A stretch of 31,194 nt of DNA, taken from contig JAYWHK010000080.1 in NCBI GenBank assembly GCA_043777755.1, forward strand, positions 1 to 31,194, read 5' to 3'. Position numbers and translations under genes: made by a program. Each line of letters begins with the position of its first letter. Position 1 is the stretch's first letter. The notes below the pieces were generated by a model. That model searched no databases. It worked only from the letters and a program-made list of their open reading frames with translations, and was not told where the DNA came from. This DNA is from CANHEE01 sp043777755 (GTDB lineage: Bacteria; Bacteroidota; Bacteroidia; Chitinophagales; Saprospiraceae). Shown here one piece after another: positions 1 to 7,926 of this stretch.

Positions 1-456
1 AGTATTCAAACAAAAGGATAAATGCAGTTTTAATGCCTTAAAACTACGCTTATAATTTGCCCATTCCATAGACCGTAACGTAGGAAATAAAGAGCCATCA
101 ACCGCTTTTAAAAGACCTAAATTAGCTAATTCTTTCACTTCCAACCAATCAAATTCAGACAATACTTTATGGTATAACTCATTGAAATGCAATACATTAA
201 ATCTTGTAAAGCCATCTCTAAAAGTACTGTAAGCAAACAAGGGCAAGCCTAATAAAATTGCTGACGGATTCGTTGCCAATTCTTTTATTAATTTTCGCAT
301 CGAACATACCCCTATACTCAGACCGAAGACGATAACTTGTACAAATTCTTCAAAGAATAAAACCTTTGAGCCACTTTTTTTATCTATCTTTGTACCAGAT
401 TGCTTAACGTAATCCGTAAGTGGAGCGATTAACTCATAAAATACTGTTTCTTGCAT
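1..456 (-). CDS. IS4-type transposase, N-terminal part (cut by window edge)
   Basis: Reading the minus strand from the ATG at 456-454 gives 152 uninterrupted codons running off the window at base 1. The protein begins MQETVFYELIAPLTDYV and has the layout of an IS4-type DDE transposase: a helical N-terminal region, then VDGSLFP (Asp120, the expected first catalytic Asp of the DDE triad), followed by EWANYK and a KLHLSF strand. The other two catalytic acidic residues would lie outside the window. There is no frameshift in the visible part, so the copy could be intact. The terminal inverted repeat should lie in 457-541, but I cannot define it or a target duplication without the other end. Family assignment rests on motif recognition only. 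Confidence 0.75.
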   Translation of the reverse strand, partial: MQETVFYELIAPLTDYVKQSGTKIDKKSGSKVLFFEEFVQVIVFGLSIGVCSMRKLIKELATNPSAILLGLPLFAYSTFRDGFTRFNVLHFNELYHKVLSEFDWLEVKELANLGLLKAVDGSLFPTLRSMEWANYKRSFKALKLHLSFCLNT

Positions 457-541
457 AATTTTTTCGTTTGATAACTCAAAATTACGCTTTTTTTATGATT
501 TCGTTGCACTTACATTTTTCGTGCCGCTCAATAGTGATAAA

Positions 542-1291
542 TTAGGTAGATTTTTTATACATTTTCAAATTCAAAATACCCATTTTATTCAAGCGATGAT
601 TAAGCGAAACACGCAGAACGCCTAAGCCATATTTCATGCTTCGAGAAAAATTAATAGACGATGCTTCATCAAAATATTTTGTAGGGCAAGTCACCTCTGC
701 AATACCAAAATCAGCATAAATGATTTGCGATAACATTTCATTATCAAATACAAAATCATCTGAATTTTCGTTGAAATTAATTCCTTCCAAAACTTCTCTA
801 CTAAAAGAGCGGTAACCTGTATGGTACTCTGAAAGTTTGTGGTTCACCAAAATATTTTGAGAAAGTGTCAAAAAACGGTTGGCGATGTATTTGTACATTG
901 GCATTCCTCCTTTCAAAGCTCCTTTTCCCAAAATTCGAGAACCCAATACAACAGGATACAAACCTTCTCCAATAATATTCACCATTGAAGGAATCAGCTT
1001 TGGTGTATATTGGTAATCTGGGTGCAACATAATGATAATGTCACCACCAATAGACAAGGCTTTATTGTAAAGCGATTTTTGATTGCCACCATAACCTTTG
1101 TTCTTTTCATGGACGATAACGTGCTGAATACCAAGTCTTTTTGCCAATGCAGCTGTGTTGTCACGGCTGGCATCATCGCATAAAATCACCTCATCCACCA
1201 AATCAAAAGGGATTTCTTTGTATGTTTTTTCTAATGTCAATGCTGCATTATAAGCAGGCAAAACAGCGACAACTTTTTTTCCTTTGTACAT
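542..1291 (-). CDS. Family 2 glycosyltransferase, polyprenol-phosphate sugar transferase type
   Basis: This 249-aa protein is a soluble GT-A fold glycosyltransferase of the DPM1/DPG-synthase subgroup, which moves a sugar from a nucleotide donor to a polyprenyl phosphate at the inner face of the membrane. Visible motifs are the N-terminal VVAVLPAYNAALTL, the donor-binding CDDASRDNT (about residue 38), KNKGYGGNQKSLYNKAL, the metal-binding-type HPDYQY (about 90) and the acceptor-side EYHTGYRSFSREVL (about 157). No transmembrane segment is seen at the C terminus, so it is the short, soluble form. It lies 206 bases downstream of the MlaE-like gene on the same strand, with a repeat in the gap, and may have its own promoter. 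The sugar and the pathway cannot be told from sequence. The IS4-type element abuts its 3' end. Confidence 0.88.
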   Translation of the reverse strand: MYKGKKVVAVLPAYNAALTLEKTYKEIPFDLVDEVILCDDASRDNTAALAKRLGIQHVIVHEKNKGYGGNQKSLYNKALSIGGDIIIMLHPDYQYTPKLIPSMVNIIGEGLYPVVLGSRILGKGALKGGMPMYKYIANRFLTLSQNILVNHKLSEYHTGYRSFSREVLEGINFNENSDDFVFDNEMLSQIIYADFGIAEVTCPTKYFDEASSINFSRSMKYGLGVLRVSLNHRLNKMGILNLKMYKKST

Positions 1292-1435
1292 GAAAAATGA
1301 ATACTTAGAGAAATATAAAATGTAAAAGTCTTGTTAATCAGCAACTTATAAGTTTAAAGTGGGCTGTTTGCTTTTTATATTTCACTTAAGAGTTTATTTT
1401 ATTAAAAATTTATTTTTTACAGTGAGGTTCTTTTT

Positions 1436-1475
1436 AGTATTTCGACTGAAATAATTAATAAGTTAAAAGACTAAT
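1436..1475 (+). repeat. Intergenic repeat, shortened copy A
   Basis: The sequence begins AGTATTTCGACTGAAATAAT and continues with TAATAAGTTAAAAGACT. It matches the two ends of the longer copies at 20914-20986 and 26665-26737, but lacks about 30 bases from the middle. It lies in the 206-base gap between the MlaE-like gene and the glycosyltransferase gene. The rest of that gap (1292-1435) shows only AT-rich sequence and no convincing promoter. Confidence 0.6.
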
Positions 1476-1497
1476 TGACTTACAGACTAACAACTAC

Positions 1498-2244
1498 TTA
1501 CATTGTCAAAACCAGTGCAATTATCAAGTCCGCCAATAGTATGAAAATATCGCTATATACAACGGCTCTTGTACTGGCTTCACCTAATTCTATACTTCCT
1601 CCTTTTACAAAAAAACCTTGATAACAAGATATAGATGAAATGATAAAAGCAAATACAAGTGCTTTTGCCAACATTACAACCACATTATAAGGTATAAAAA
1701 AAGAGCGTAGTCCTCTAACATAATCAATATCTGCAAGCAAACCCGTAGGAACACTTGACAAGTAGCCACCAATCATACTTACACAAGCCGCAACAGTCAC
1801 CAAAATAGGAATCATTACGACAGAGGCAATTATTTTTGGCATAATCAAGAACGCAGCGGTATTGATACCCATAATTTCCATCGCATCAATGTGTTCTTTT
1901 TGCCTCATGCCACCTATCTCAGCTGCCATATTCGAGCCAACTTTTCCAGCCAGCACCAAACCTGAGATGGTGGGTGCCATTTCTATAATACTAATATCAC
2001 GTACAATGTACCCAATATAATAATCAGGTATCATATTACCACTCAATTGATAAGAAAACTGAATGGCAGTTACCGCACCAATGAAAATGGAAATAAGACT
2101 TACAATAACCAACGAGCCAATGCCAATATCGTGCATTTGTCTAACGGTTTCTTGTACATACATAGACATTTTTTCGGGACGAGAAAATGTCTGCCGTAAA
2201 AGCATCAAGTAACGACCAAAATGAAAAAGAAAACTTTCTTGCAT
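1498..2244 (-). CDS. MlaE/YrbE-like ABC transporter permease (phospholipid transport)
   Basis: The protein is an inner-membrane permease of the MlaE family, which works with an MlaF-type ATPase and an MCE (MlaD-type) protein to move phospholipids between the membranes. The family signature is clear: SRPEKMSMYV near the start, a long hydrophobic helix (IGSLVIVSLISIFIGAVTAI), then the conserved APTISGLVLAGKVGSNMAAE and the coupling-helix motif MRQKEHIDAMEIMGIN, followed by three more membrane segments. I start it at the second Met (MQESFLFHFGRY, 248 aa), because that matches the family N terminus; an in-frame ATG at 2316 would add 24 residues but lies only 15 bases from the divergent promoter and reading frame. 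No ATPase or MCE gene is adjacent in the window, so partners must lie elsewhere. Confidence 0.88.
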   Translation of the reverse strand: MQESFLFHFGRYLMLLRQTFSRPEKMSMYVQETVRQMHDIGIGSLVIVSLISIFIGAVTAIQFSYQLSGNMIPDYYIGYIVRDISIIEMAPTISGLVLAGKVGSNMAAEIGGMRQKEHIDAMEIMGINTAAFLIMPKIIASVVMIPILVTVAACVSMIGGYLSSVPTGLLADIDYVRGLRSFFIPYNVVVMLAKALVFAFIISSISCYQGFFVKGGSIELGEASTRAVVYSDIFILLADLIIALVLTM

Positions 2245-2299
2245 AAGAGTTATTTTTATACACAGGCTTATAAAATAGTACAAACTAAATTTAGCCCAA

Positions 2300-2332
2300 T
2301 TGCTTAGTAGTCGCAAAAATAATATATTTTTG
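2300..2332 (+). promoter_or_regulatory. Bacteroidota-type promoter for cutC
   Basis: TTG at 2300-2302 and TATTTTTG (fits TAnnTTTG) at 2325-2332 are separated by 22 bases, close to the 19-21 usual for the primary sigma factor of this phylum. Transcription would start near 2339. That is downstream of the possible GTG start at 2332 and supports the ATG at 2365 as the true start of cutC. Confidence 0.5.
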
Positions 2333-2364
2333 TGAAAATTTTAAAAAATTATAAAAATCAATCT

Positions 2365-3081
2365 ATGATTGTAGAAATTTGTACTCCTAATATACAATCC
2401 GCTCTCAATGCAGAAGCGGCAGGAGCGCATCGCATCGAGCTTTGTGAAAATTTGCGTGATGGTGGTACAACGCCAAGTGTAGGCACAATTTTGGCTTGTA
2501 AAAAACATTTAAAAATCCCTGTATATGTCTTGATTAGACCTCGTGGCGGTGATTTTTGTTACTCAGATTTGGAAATGGAAGTCATGCTAAATGATATTGA
2601 TTTTTGTAAAAAAAATGGTGTTGATGGTATTGTAATAGGTGCTTTGCACAAAGATAGAACCTTGCAGGTAGAGCAGAACCAAGCGATGATTGCCGCAGCT
2701 GGTGGCATGGGTGTTACCTTTCATAGGGCTTTTGACAGGGCTGTTGAGCCATTCAAAGTTTTAGAGCAATTGAAAAGAATGAATATAGAAAGAATCCTTA
2801 CAAGTGGTCAAGCGGAAAGTGCTGTTAAAGGAGTTTTTTTATTAAAAAAATTAATACAACAATCTGAAAATCAACTTATTATTATGCCAGGAGCGGGCAT
2901 TTCTTCTGAGAATATTCAGCAAATAATCAAGGAAACAACGTGTGAAGAAATACATTTATCTGCCAAAACAACTGTTTTTTCTAAGATGAAAAAAATCGAA
3001 AATGATCCGTTTTTAGACCTTGACCATTGGGAATCTGACGTTGAAACAATTAAAAAAGCAATAAACGCAACTGTTAAATAA
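2365..3081 (+). CDS. cutC: CutC family protein
   Basis: The product (238 aa from this start) is a TIM-barrel protein of the CutC family. The name comes from copper tolerance in E. coli, but the biochemical role is not settled. Diagnostic segments are MIVEICTPNIQSALNAEAAG followed by AHRIELCENLRDGGTTPS, then VYVLIRPRGGDFCYS, DGIVIGALHKD, FHRAFDRA and ILTSGQAESAVKG, ending with a MPGAGIS strand and EIHLSAK. All are at the expected spacing and the length fits the family. The reading frame is open from a GTG at 2332, but the family N terminus and the promoter position favour the ATG at 2365. The TPR gene starts 3 bases after its stop, so the two are probably cotranscribed. Confidence 0.93.
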   Translation: MIVEICTPNIQSALNAEAAGAHRIELCENLRDGGTTPSVGTILACKKHLKIPVYVLIRPRGGDFCYSDLEMEVMLNDIDFCKKNGVDGIVIGALHKDRTLQVEQNQAMIAAAGGMGVTFHRAFDRAVEPFKVLEQLKRMNIERILTSGQAESAVKGVFLLKKLIQQSENQLIIMPGAGISSENIQQIIKETTCEEIHLSAKTTVFSKMKKIENDPFLDLDHWESDVETIKKAINATVK

Positions 3082-3084
3082 ACG

Positions 3085-3828
3085 ATGAATAAAATTTTTT
3101 TACTCTTTTTGTTTTTTTTCATCTCTCAAAAAAAAAATCAAGCGCAAGTAGCACACGAGCTACTGCGTGAAGGTGACAAACTGTACCAAGAAAAGAAATA
3201 CAGCGATGCTCAAAAAAAATATGAAAAAGCAGTTGAACAAAATCACAATAAAGCAGCCCAAGGAGCTTACAACCTTGGCAATACTTTTTATCAACAAAAA
3301 AACTATGAAGCCGCTTTAAAAAATTATACGGAAGCCGCTCCCTATTTACCTGAAAAAAGCCAACAAGCACAAAGCTTTTACAACGAAGGCAATACGCATT
3401 TTCAGCTCAAACAATATGAAAAAAGCATCGAAGCCTACAAGAAATCGCTTCGGCTAAATCCTTACGATGCGGACGCTAAAAAAAATCTAACAGCAGCTAA
3501 AAAAATGCTTGAACAGCAACAGCAACAGAACCAAAATCAAGGCAACAAAGATAAAAACCAAGATAATAAAGATAAAAATAAAGATAAACAAGAGCAAAAC
3601 CAACAGAAAAATCAGAATCAGGACAAAAATCAAGAACCTGAACCCAAGCCAAAGTCTGAGCAACAGCAACAATCTGAGCAAAAAAATAAAGAACAACAAC
3701 AAGCATCCAAAAAGCAACAAAGCGAACAGCTTCTCAAAATCATTGCAGAAGAAGAAAAACGTGTACACCAAAAAATGAGCCAGCAAAAAAAGCCTATTGC
3801 TCCAAAAAGTAAAGGCAAAGACTGGTAA
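3085..3828 (+). CDS. Exported TPR protein with a Q/N/K-rich tail (BatC-like)
   Basis: This 247-aa protein has a hydrophobic N terminus (about residues 4-14, possible signal peptide ending near NQAQ), about three tetratricopeptide repeats (roughly residues 22-55, 59-92 and 95-128, with typical YNLGNTFYQQKNYEAAL and SFYNEGNTHFQLKQYEKSI cores), and a low-complexity tail from about 144 to 215 made almost only of Q, N, K, D and E. This layout resembles BatC of the Bacteroidota Bat operons (TPR plus charged polar tail), but no BatA, BatB or BatD gene is next to it, so this is a resemblance only. It starts 3 bases after cutC. The signal region holds a run of ten A (3128-3137) and a run of eight T, which could slip. 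TPRs mediate protein-protein contacts; the partner is unknown. Confidence 0.8.
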   Translation: MNKIFLLFLFFFISQKKNQAQVAHELLREGDKLYQEKKYSDAQKKYEKAVEQNHNKAAQGAYNLGNTFYQQKNYEAALKNYTEAAPYLPEKSQQAQSFYNEGNTHFQLKQYEKSIEAYKKSLRLNPYDADAKKNLTAAKKMLEQQQQQNQNQGNKDKNQDNKDKNKDKQEQNQQKNQNQDKNQEPEPKPKSEQQQQSEQKNKEQQQASKKQQSEQLLKIIAEEEKRVHQKMSQQKKPIAPKSKGKDW

Positions 3829-3832
3829 TTAA

Positions 3833-3860
3833 AGTCAAAATGTAAAAGTCAAAATGTAAA
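3833..3860 (+). repeat. 14-bp direct tandem repeat, two units
   Basis: AGTCAAAATGTAAA is present twice head to tail, just after the TPR gene stop. A similar stretch (AAAATGTAAAAGTC) occurs at about 1318-1331. No function is evident. Confidence 0.6.
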
Positions 3861-3885
3861 AATCTTACAAAGGGTTTTCTGTTTG

Positions 3886-3893
3886 TACTTTTG
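3886..3893 (+). promoter_or_regulatory. Possible -7 element before the membrane glycosyltransferase
   Basis: TACTTTTG fits the Bacteroidota TAnnTTTG element. No TTG is seen at the expected distance upstream, and the start codon is only 13 bases further on, which would give a very short leader. This is weak support for a separate promoter for the gene at 3907. Confidence 0.3.
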
Positions 3894-3906
3894 AATAAAG
3901 AAAATC

Positions 3907-5049
3907 ATGATAATAATAGATTTTTACTTATATTTTAGTGCTGCTTCTGCCTTATCCTACATCATTGCGATGTTGGCTTGCACTTATGGTTGGATGCGAC
4001 TTCCTCGTTTTGAAGCATCAAAACATAACAATCATACAACTACAATAAGTATATTGATTGCAGCTCGAAATGAAGCTGAAAATATTGAATCTTGCTTGAA
4101 AAGCATTGAAAAGCAAAGCTACCCAAAAAATCTTTTTGAAGTTATTGTTATCAATGACCACTCCGAAGATGCAACTTTTGAATTGGCGAAAGCGACCAAT
4201 ATCAGTAATTTAAGGGTTTTGCAATTGGCAGATTATGGCGTAAAAGGTTCTAAGAAAAAAGCAATCGAAACAGGCGTTGGCGAAGCAAAAGGAAAACTCA
4301 TTGTAACTACTGACGCAGATTGCGTTGTACAACCCGATTGGTTGCGCTTAATAGCAGAATATTATGAGATGCACCAACCCAAGCTCATCGCTGCACCCGT
4401 TAATTTTCACCATGAAAAAAATACATTTGAACGTTGCCAGTCCTTAGATTTTTTAGGATTGATGGCAGTGACAGGTGCAGGTATTGAATTGAAGCAAATC
4501 AGTATGTGCAATGGTGCAAATCTAATCTATGAGCGAGCTGTTTTTCATGAGGTCGAAGGATTCAAAGGTATTGACCAGTTGGCTTCTGGTGACGATATGC
4601 TTTTGATGCAAAAAATAGCTTTGAAATATCCTGACGGTATCGCTTATTTGAAAAATACAGATGCCACAGTTTTTACTTTTGCCAAAGAAGACTGGAAAAG
4701 TTTTATTAGTCAGCGTGTCCGTTGGGCTTCTAAAATGAATGCGTACAAAGAATTTACCATTACAGCTGTTCTGATTATGGTGTTTTTCTTCTGTTGTAAT
4801 ATTCCATTATCACTATTACTGATTCCTTTTTTACCAAAAATCGCCATTCCAATGTTTTTAATACAATGTTTGTTGAAAACAATCTTGGATTTTACTTTGC
4901 TTTATAAAATTAGTGATTTCTTCGATAGAAAAGACCTTCTAAAAGTTGGTTTTCCTGCATTTTGGTTTCATGTAGGCTATGTCGTTCTTGTTGGCGTTTT
5001 GGCAAGTGTCTTGTACAATTATGAATGGAAAGGGAGATATGTGAGATAA
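3907..5049 (+). CDS. Membrane-anchored family 2 glycosyltransferase
   Basis: The 380-aa protein has an N-terminal membrane helix (about residues 5-28), a cytoplasmic GT-A domain and two to three C-terminal hydrophobic segments (about 290-370). Motifs seen are ISILIAARNEAENIESCL (about 46), the donor-site VIVINDHSEDATFE, the metal-binding DADCVVQPDWL (TTDADC, near 137), the GDDMLLMQKIA stretch and the processive-type QRVRWASKMNAYKE (about 270). This layout is that of lipid or polysaccharide glycosyltransferases of the hyaluronan-synthase-like group. The QRVRW motif suggests an active enzyme, but donor and acceptor cannot be inferred. It stands 78 bases after the TPR gene and is convergent with mutS. 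Confidence 0.9.
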   Translation: MIIIDFYLYFSAASALSYIIAMLACTYGWMRLPRFEASKHNNHTTTISILIAARNEAENIESCLKSIEKQSYPKNLFEVIVINDHSEDATFELAKATNISNLRVLQLADYGVKGSKKKAIETGVGEAKGKLIVTTDADCVVQPDWLRLIAEYYEMHQPKLIAAPVNFHHEKNTFERCQSLDFLGLMAVTGAGIELKQISMCNGANLIYERAVFHEVEGFKGIDQLASGDDMLLMQKIALKYPDGIAYLKNTDATVFTFAKEDWKSFISQRVRWASKMNAYKEFTITAVLIMVFFFCCNIPLSLLLIPFLPKIAIPMFLIQCLLKTILDFTLLYKISDFFDRKDLLKVGFPAFWFHVGYVVLVGVLASVLYNYEWKGRYVR

Positions 5050-5158
5050 ATTGTACAAAAACACGCAAAAAACGATTGACGCTTTTTGATTAAAAACGAT
5101 TTCTTTTGATTTATTTGTACTGTTTTTTTATAAAAAAGTGATTGTAAATTTTTTTATT

Positions 5159-7849
5159 TTATCCCTTCACCAACTTCTTCAACTCATTTAATTTCATCAT
5201 GGTTTCTATGGGAGTCATGGTATTCAAATCTATACCTTGAAGGATAGATTTTACTTTTTCCATGCGTGGATCTTGGGTTTCAAAGATTTTGAGCTGCATC
5301 GGTTGTTCTACTTGTTTCAAAGTACTGGCGATGTGCTGATTAGCAGCTTTGTTTCCGCCTTCTTCCGTGATGTGTTTTTCTTCGAGTTGTAGTAAAATCT
5401 GATTCGCTCGCTCGACGATACTTTTCGGCATTCCTGCCATACGAGCCACGTGAATACCAAAGGAATGTTGGCTACTTCCTTCTATCATTTTTCGGAGGAA
5501 AATAATTTTTTGACCAATTTCTTTGACCGAAACGGTAAAATTTTTGATGCGTGAAAATTTTTCTGACAACTCTGACAACTCGTGGTAATGCGTTGCAAAC
5601 AAGGTTTTTGGTGCAGCCAAATGATTGTCGTGCAAATATTCAGACACTGACCAAGCAATAGAAATTCCATCATAAGTACTCGTTCCTCGACCAATTTCGT
5701 CCAACAAAATCAAACTCCGTTCGCTGATGTTGTTCATAATACTTGCCGTTTCGTTCATCTCGACCATGAAGGTAGATTCGCCACTTGAAATATTGTCACT
5801 TGCGCCTACACGAGTGAAAACTTTGTCCAAATAACCGATTTTTGCGGAGCTTGCAGGAACATAACTTCCCATTTGTGCCATCAAACAAATCAAAGCGGAT
5901 TGGCGTAAAAAAGCTGATTTTCCTGCCATATTTGGTCCAGTTATCATCAAAATTTGTTGATTTTCATTGTCCAAATAGACATCATTCGGAACGAATTGTT
6001 CTCCAATCGGCAAACTTTGCTCTATGACGGGATGACGACCTTCTTTAATGTCAATAATCAAACTTTCATTGATTTCTGGACGACAATAATTGTTGCGTTG
6101 AGCAATTTTTGCAAAAGACAACAAGCAATCTATCCGAGCAACAAGCTGTGCGTTGTGCTGAATCGGCTGTATGTATTCGGCTACACAAGCAACGAGATTT
6201 TGAAACAATTTATCTTCGAGTTCAAATATTTTTTCTTCTGCGCCCAATATTTTCGCTTCCAATTCTTTTAGGTCGGGCGTGATGTAACGCTCGCAATTCG
6301 TCATGGTTTGTTTGCGAATCCAATCTGGCGGAATCACAAAACGGTCTTTGTGCTTGTTGGTCACTTCGAGAAAATACCCAAAAACATTGTTGAAACCAAT
6401 TTTTAGATTTTGTATGCCTGTTCTGACACTTTCTTTGGTCTGAATATCCAACAACAATTCTTTTGCATTGGCGATGATATGGCGCAATTCGTCCAAATCT
6501 TTGTCAGCACCATCAGCAATGACATTCCCTTTGGTCATGTTTAGTGGCGCATCTTCAACCAACTGTTTGTCAATGACTTCTGTTAAAATTTTACAAGGAT
6601 TCAAACCATCAGAAAGGCGTTTGAGTGCGGCACTTTCTGAGTTTTGCAACATGATTTTGATGTCTGAAATCGCAAACAAAGCCTTTTTGATTTGCCCAAC
6701 TTCTCTTGGATTGACTTTTCCCAGAGGAACTTTTGAAATCAAACGCTCTAAATCGCCTATCAATCGAATATGATTTTCTAATTGCTGCGCAACTTCTTGA
6801 TTTTCAATAAGATACGATACCATCGAAAGGCGTTCTTCTACACCTTTTACACTTTTTAAAGGCAATAAAATCCATTTTCGCAACAAACGTGCGCCCATCG
6901 GCGACACCGTTTTGTCCATTACTTCTATCAGAGGCGTACCTTGTTCGTGGTTGCTTTGTACAAGTTCGAGGTTACGAATTGTGAACCTATCCAAACCAAC
7001 ATAATTGTCCGCTTGGATTTTACTAATGCTCAAAATATGTTTGAGGTTGGTGTTCTCAGTTGTTGCCAAATAGTGCAAAGCCGCACCTGCGGCTACACTC
7101 GCCAATTCCATTCCTTCTATTCCAAAACCTTTAAGTGACTGAACCTCAAAGTGTTGCAAGAGTTTTTCTTTGCTATAATCTTCTGTAAAAACCCATTCGT
7201 CGAGTGTGTAAATGTAAAATTTGTCGCCATAACGGGCTTCAAAATCATTTTTTCTACTTTTTTGAAAAATAATTTCTGACGGATTAAAACTTTGCAATAA
7301 TTTGTCGATGTACGACCAATCGCCTTCGGAAACCATAAATTCGCCCGTGGAAATGTCCAACAAAGCAATGCCTGCTTGTTCTTTTTTACCAGAAAAAATA
7401 CTTGCCAAATAGTTATTTTTATTGACATCAAGGAGTTTATCGTCGGTCGTTACGCCAGGTGTAATGACTTCCGTTACGCCACGACGGACAATTTTTTTCT
7501 GCGGACTTGGTTTTTCCAATTGCTCACAAATCGCCACTCGATACCCTGCACGAACCAAACGAGGCAAGTACATATCAACACTGTGAAATGGAAAACCAGC
7601 CAATTCCAAATCAACGCCACCATTGTTGCGACGTGTCAATACAATCCCCAAAACCTTTGATGTTTTGATGGCATCTTCTCCGAAAGTTTCATAAAAATCG
7701 CCTACTCGAAACAACAAAATTGCGTCAGGATATTTGGCTTTCACACCAAAATATTGTTTCATCAAAGGTGTACTCGAAGCGGCTTCGTCGATAGGGCGTT
7801 TTTTGAAAGTAGAATCGTCAGTGGTGGTTTCGTCAGTTCCGAAAAGCAT
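5159..7849 (-). CDS. mutS: DNA mismatch repair protein MutS
   Basis: At 896 aa this has the normal length and full domain order of bacterial MutS1. The mismatch-reading motif GDFYETF is present (Phe52 and Glu54, the stacking and hydrogen-bonding residues), followed by the connector, core and clamp domains. The ATPase has Walker A GPNMAGKS (residues 638-645), the STFMVEMNETASI signature, Walker B LILLDEIGRGTSTYDG and the FATHYHEL switch, then a helix-turn-helix dimer end. The start MLFGTDE places the mismatch domain at the expected distance. The 109-base gap to the convergent glycosyltransferase (5050-5158) is AT-rich and shows only a weak hairpin near 5064-5085, not called. Confidence 0.98.
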   Translation of the reverse strand: MLFGTDETTTDDSTFKKRPIDEAASSTPLMKQYFGVKAKYPDAILLFRVGDFYETFGEDAIKTSKVLGIVLTRRNNGGVDLELAGFPFHSVDMYLPRLVRAGYRVAICEQLEKPSPQKKIVRRGVTEVITPGVTTDDKLLDVNKNNYLASIFSGKKEQAGIALLDISTGEFMVSEGDWSYIDKLLQSFNPSEIIFQKSRKNDFEARYGDKFYIYTLDEWVFTEDYSKEKLLQHFEVQSLKGFGIEGMELASVAAGAALHYLATTENTNLKHILSISKIQADNYVGLDRFTIRNLELVQSNHEQGTPLIEVMDKTVSPMGARLLRKWILLPLKSVKGVEERLSMVSYLIENQEVAQQLENHIRLIGDLERLISKVPLGKVNPREVGQIKKALFAISDIKIMLQNSESAALKRLSDGLNPCKILTEVIDKQLVEDAPLNMTKGNVIADGADKDLDELRHIIANAKELLLDIQTKESVRTGIQNLKIGFNNVFGYFLEVTNKHKDRFVIPPDWIRKQTMTNCERYITPDLKELEAKILGAEEKIFELEDKLFQNLVACVAEYIQPIQHNAQLVARIDCLLSFAKIAQRNNYCRPEINESLIIDIKEGRHPVIEQSLPIGEQFVPNDVYLDNENQQILMITGPNMAGKSAFLRQSALICLMAQMGSYVPASSAKIGYLDKVFTRVGASDNISSGESTFMVEMNETASIMNNISERSLILLDEIGRGTSTYDGISIAWSVSEYLHDNHLAAPKTLFATHYHELSELSEKFSRIKNFTVSVKEIGQKIIFLRKMIEGSSQHSFGIHVARMAGMPKSIVERANQILLQLEEKHITEEGGNKAANQHIASTLKQVEQPMQLKIFETQDPRMEKVKSILQGIDLNTMTPIETMMKLNELKKLVKG

Positions 7850-7865
7850 ATTTTTTTATTTTTTG

Positions 7866-7873
7866 CAAAGGTA
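7866..7873 (-). promoter_or_regulatory. -7 promoter element of mutS
   Basis: On the minus strand this reads TACCTTTG, an exact TAnnTTTG. Transcription would begin about 11 bases before the mutS ATG at 7849. I see no good TTG at 19-21 bases upstream, so the promoter is incomplete by consensus. Confidence 0.4.
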
Positions 7874-7926
7874 AGAAAAATTATTAGTGTATAGAATTTC
7901 GTAATCAATAATTTTTATGAGCTTAC

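Noticed and set aside
3509..3778. An 89-aa frame rich in Lys, Asn and Ile overlapping the TPR gene tail
   Set aside because: It is the second frame of the low-complexity Q/N/K codons; composition is explained by the repeat codons and there is no start context of its own.
5050..5158. Bidirectional terminator between the glycosyltransferase and mutS
   Set aside because: Only A-run to T-run pairing with a two-base GC contribution near 5064-5085; too weak to call.
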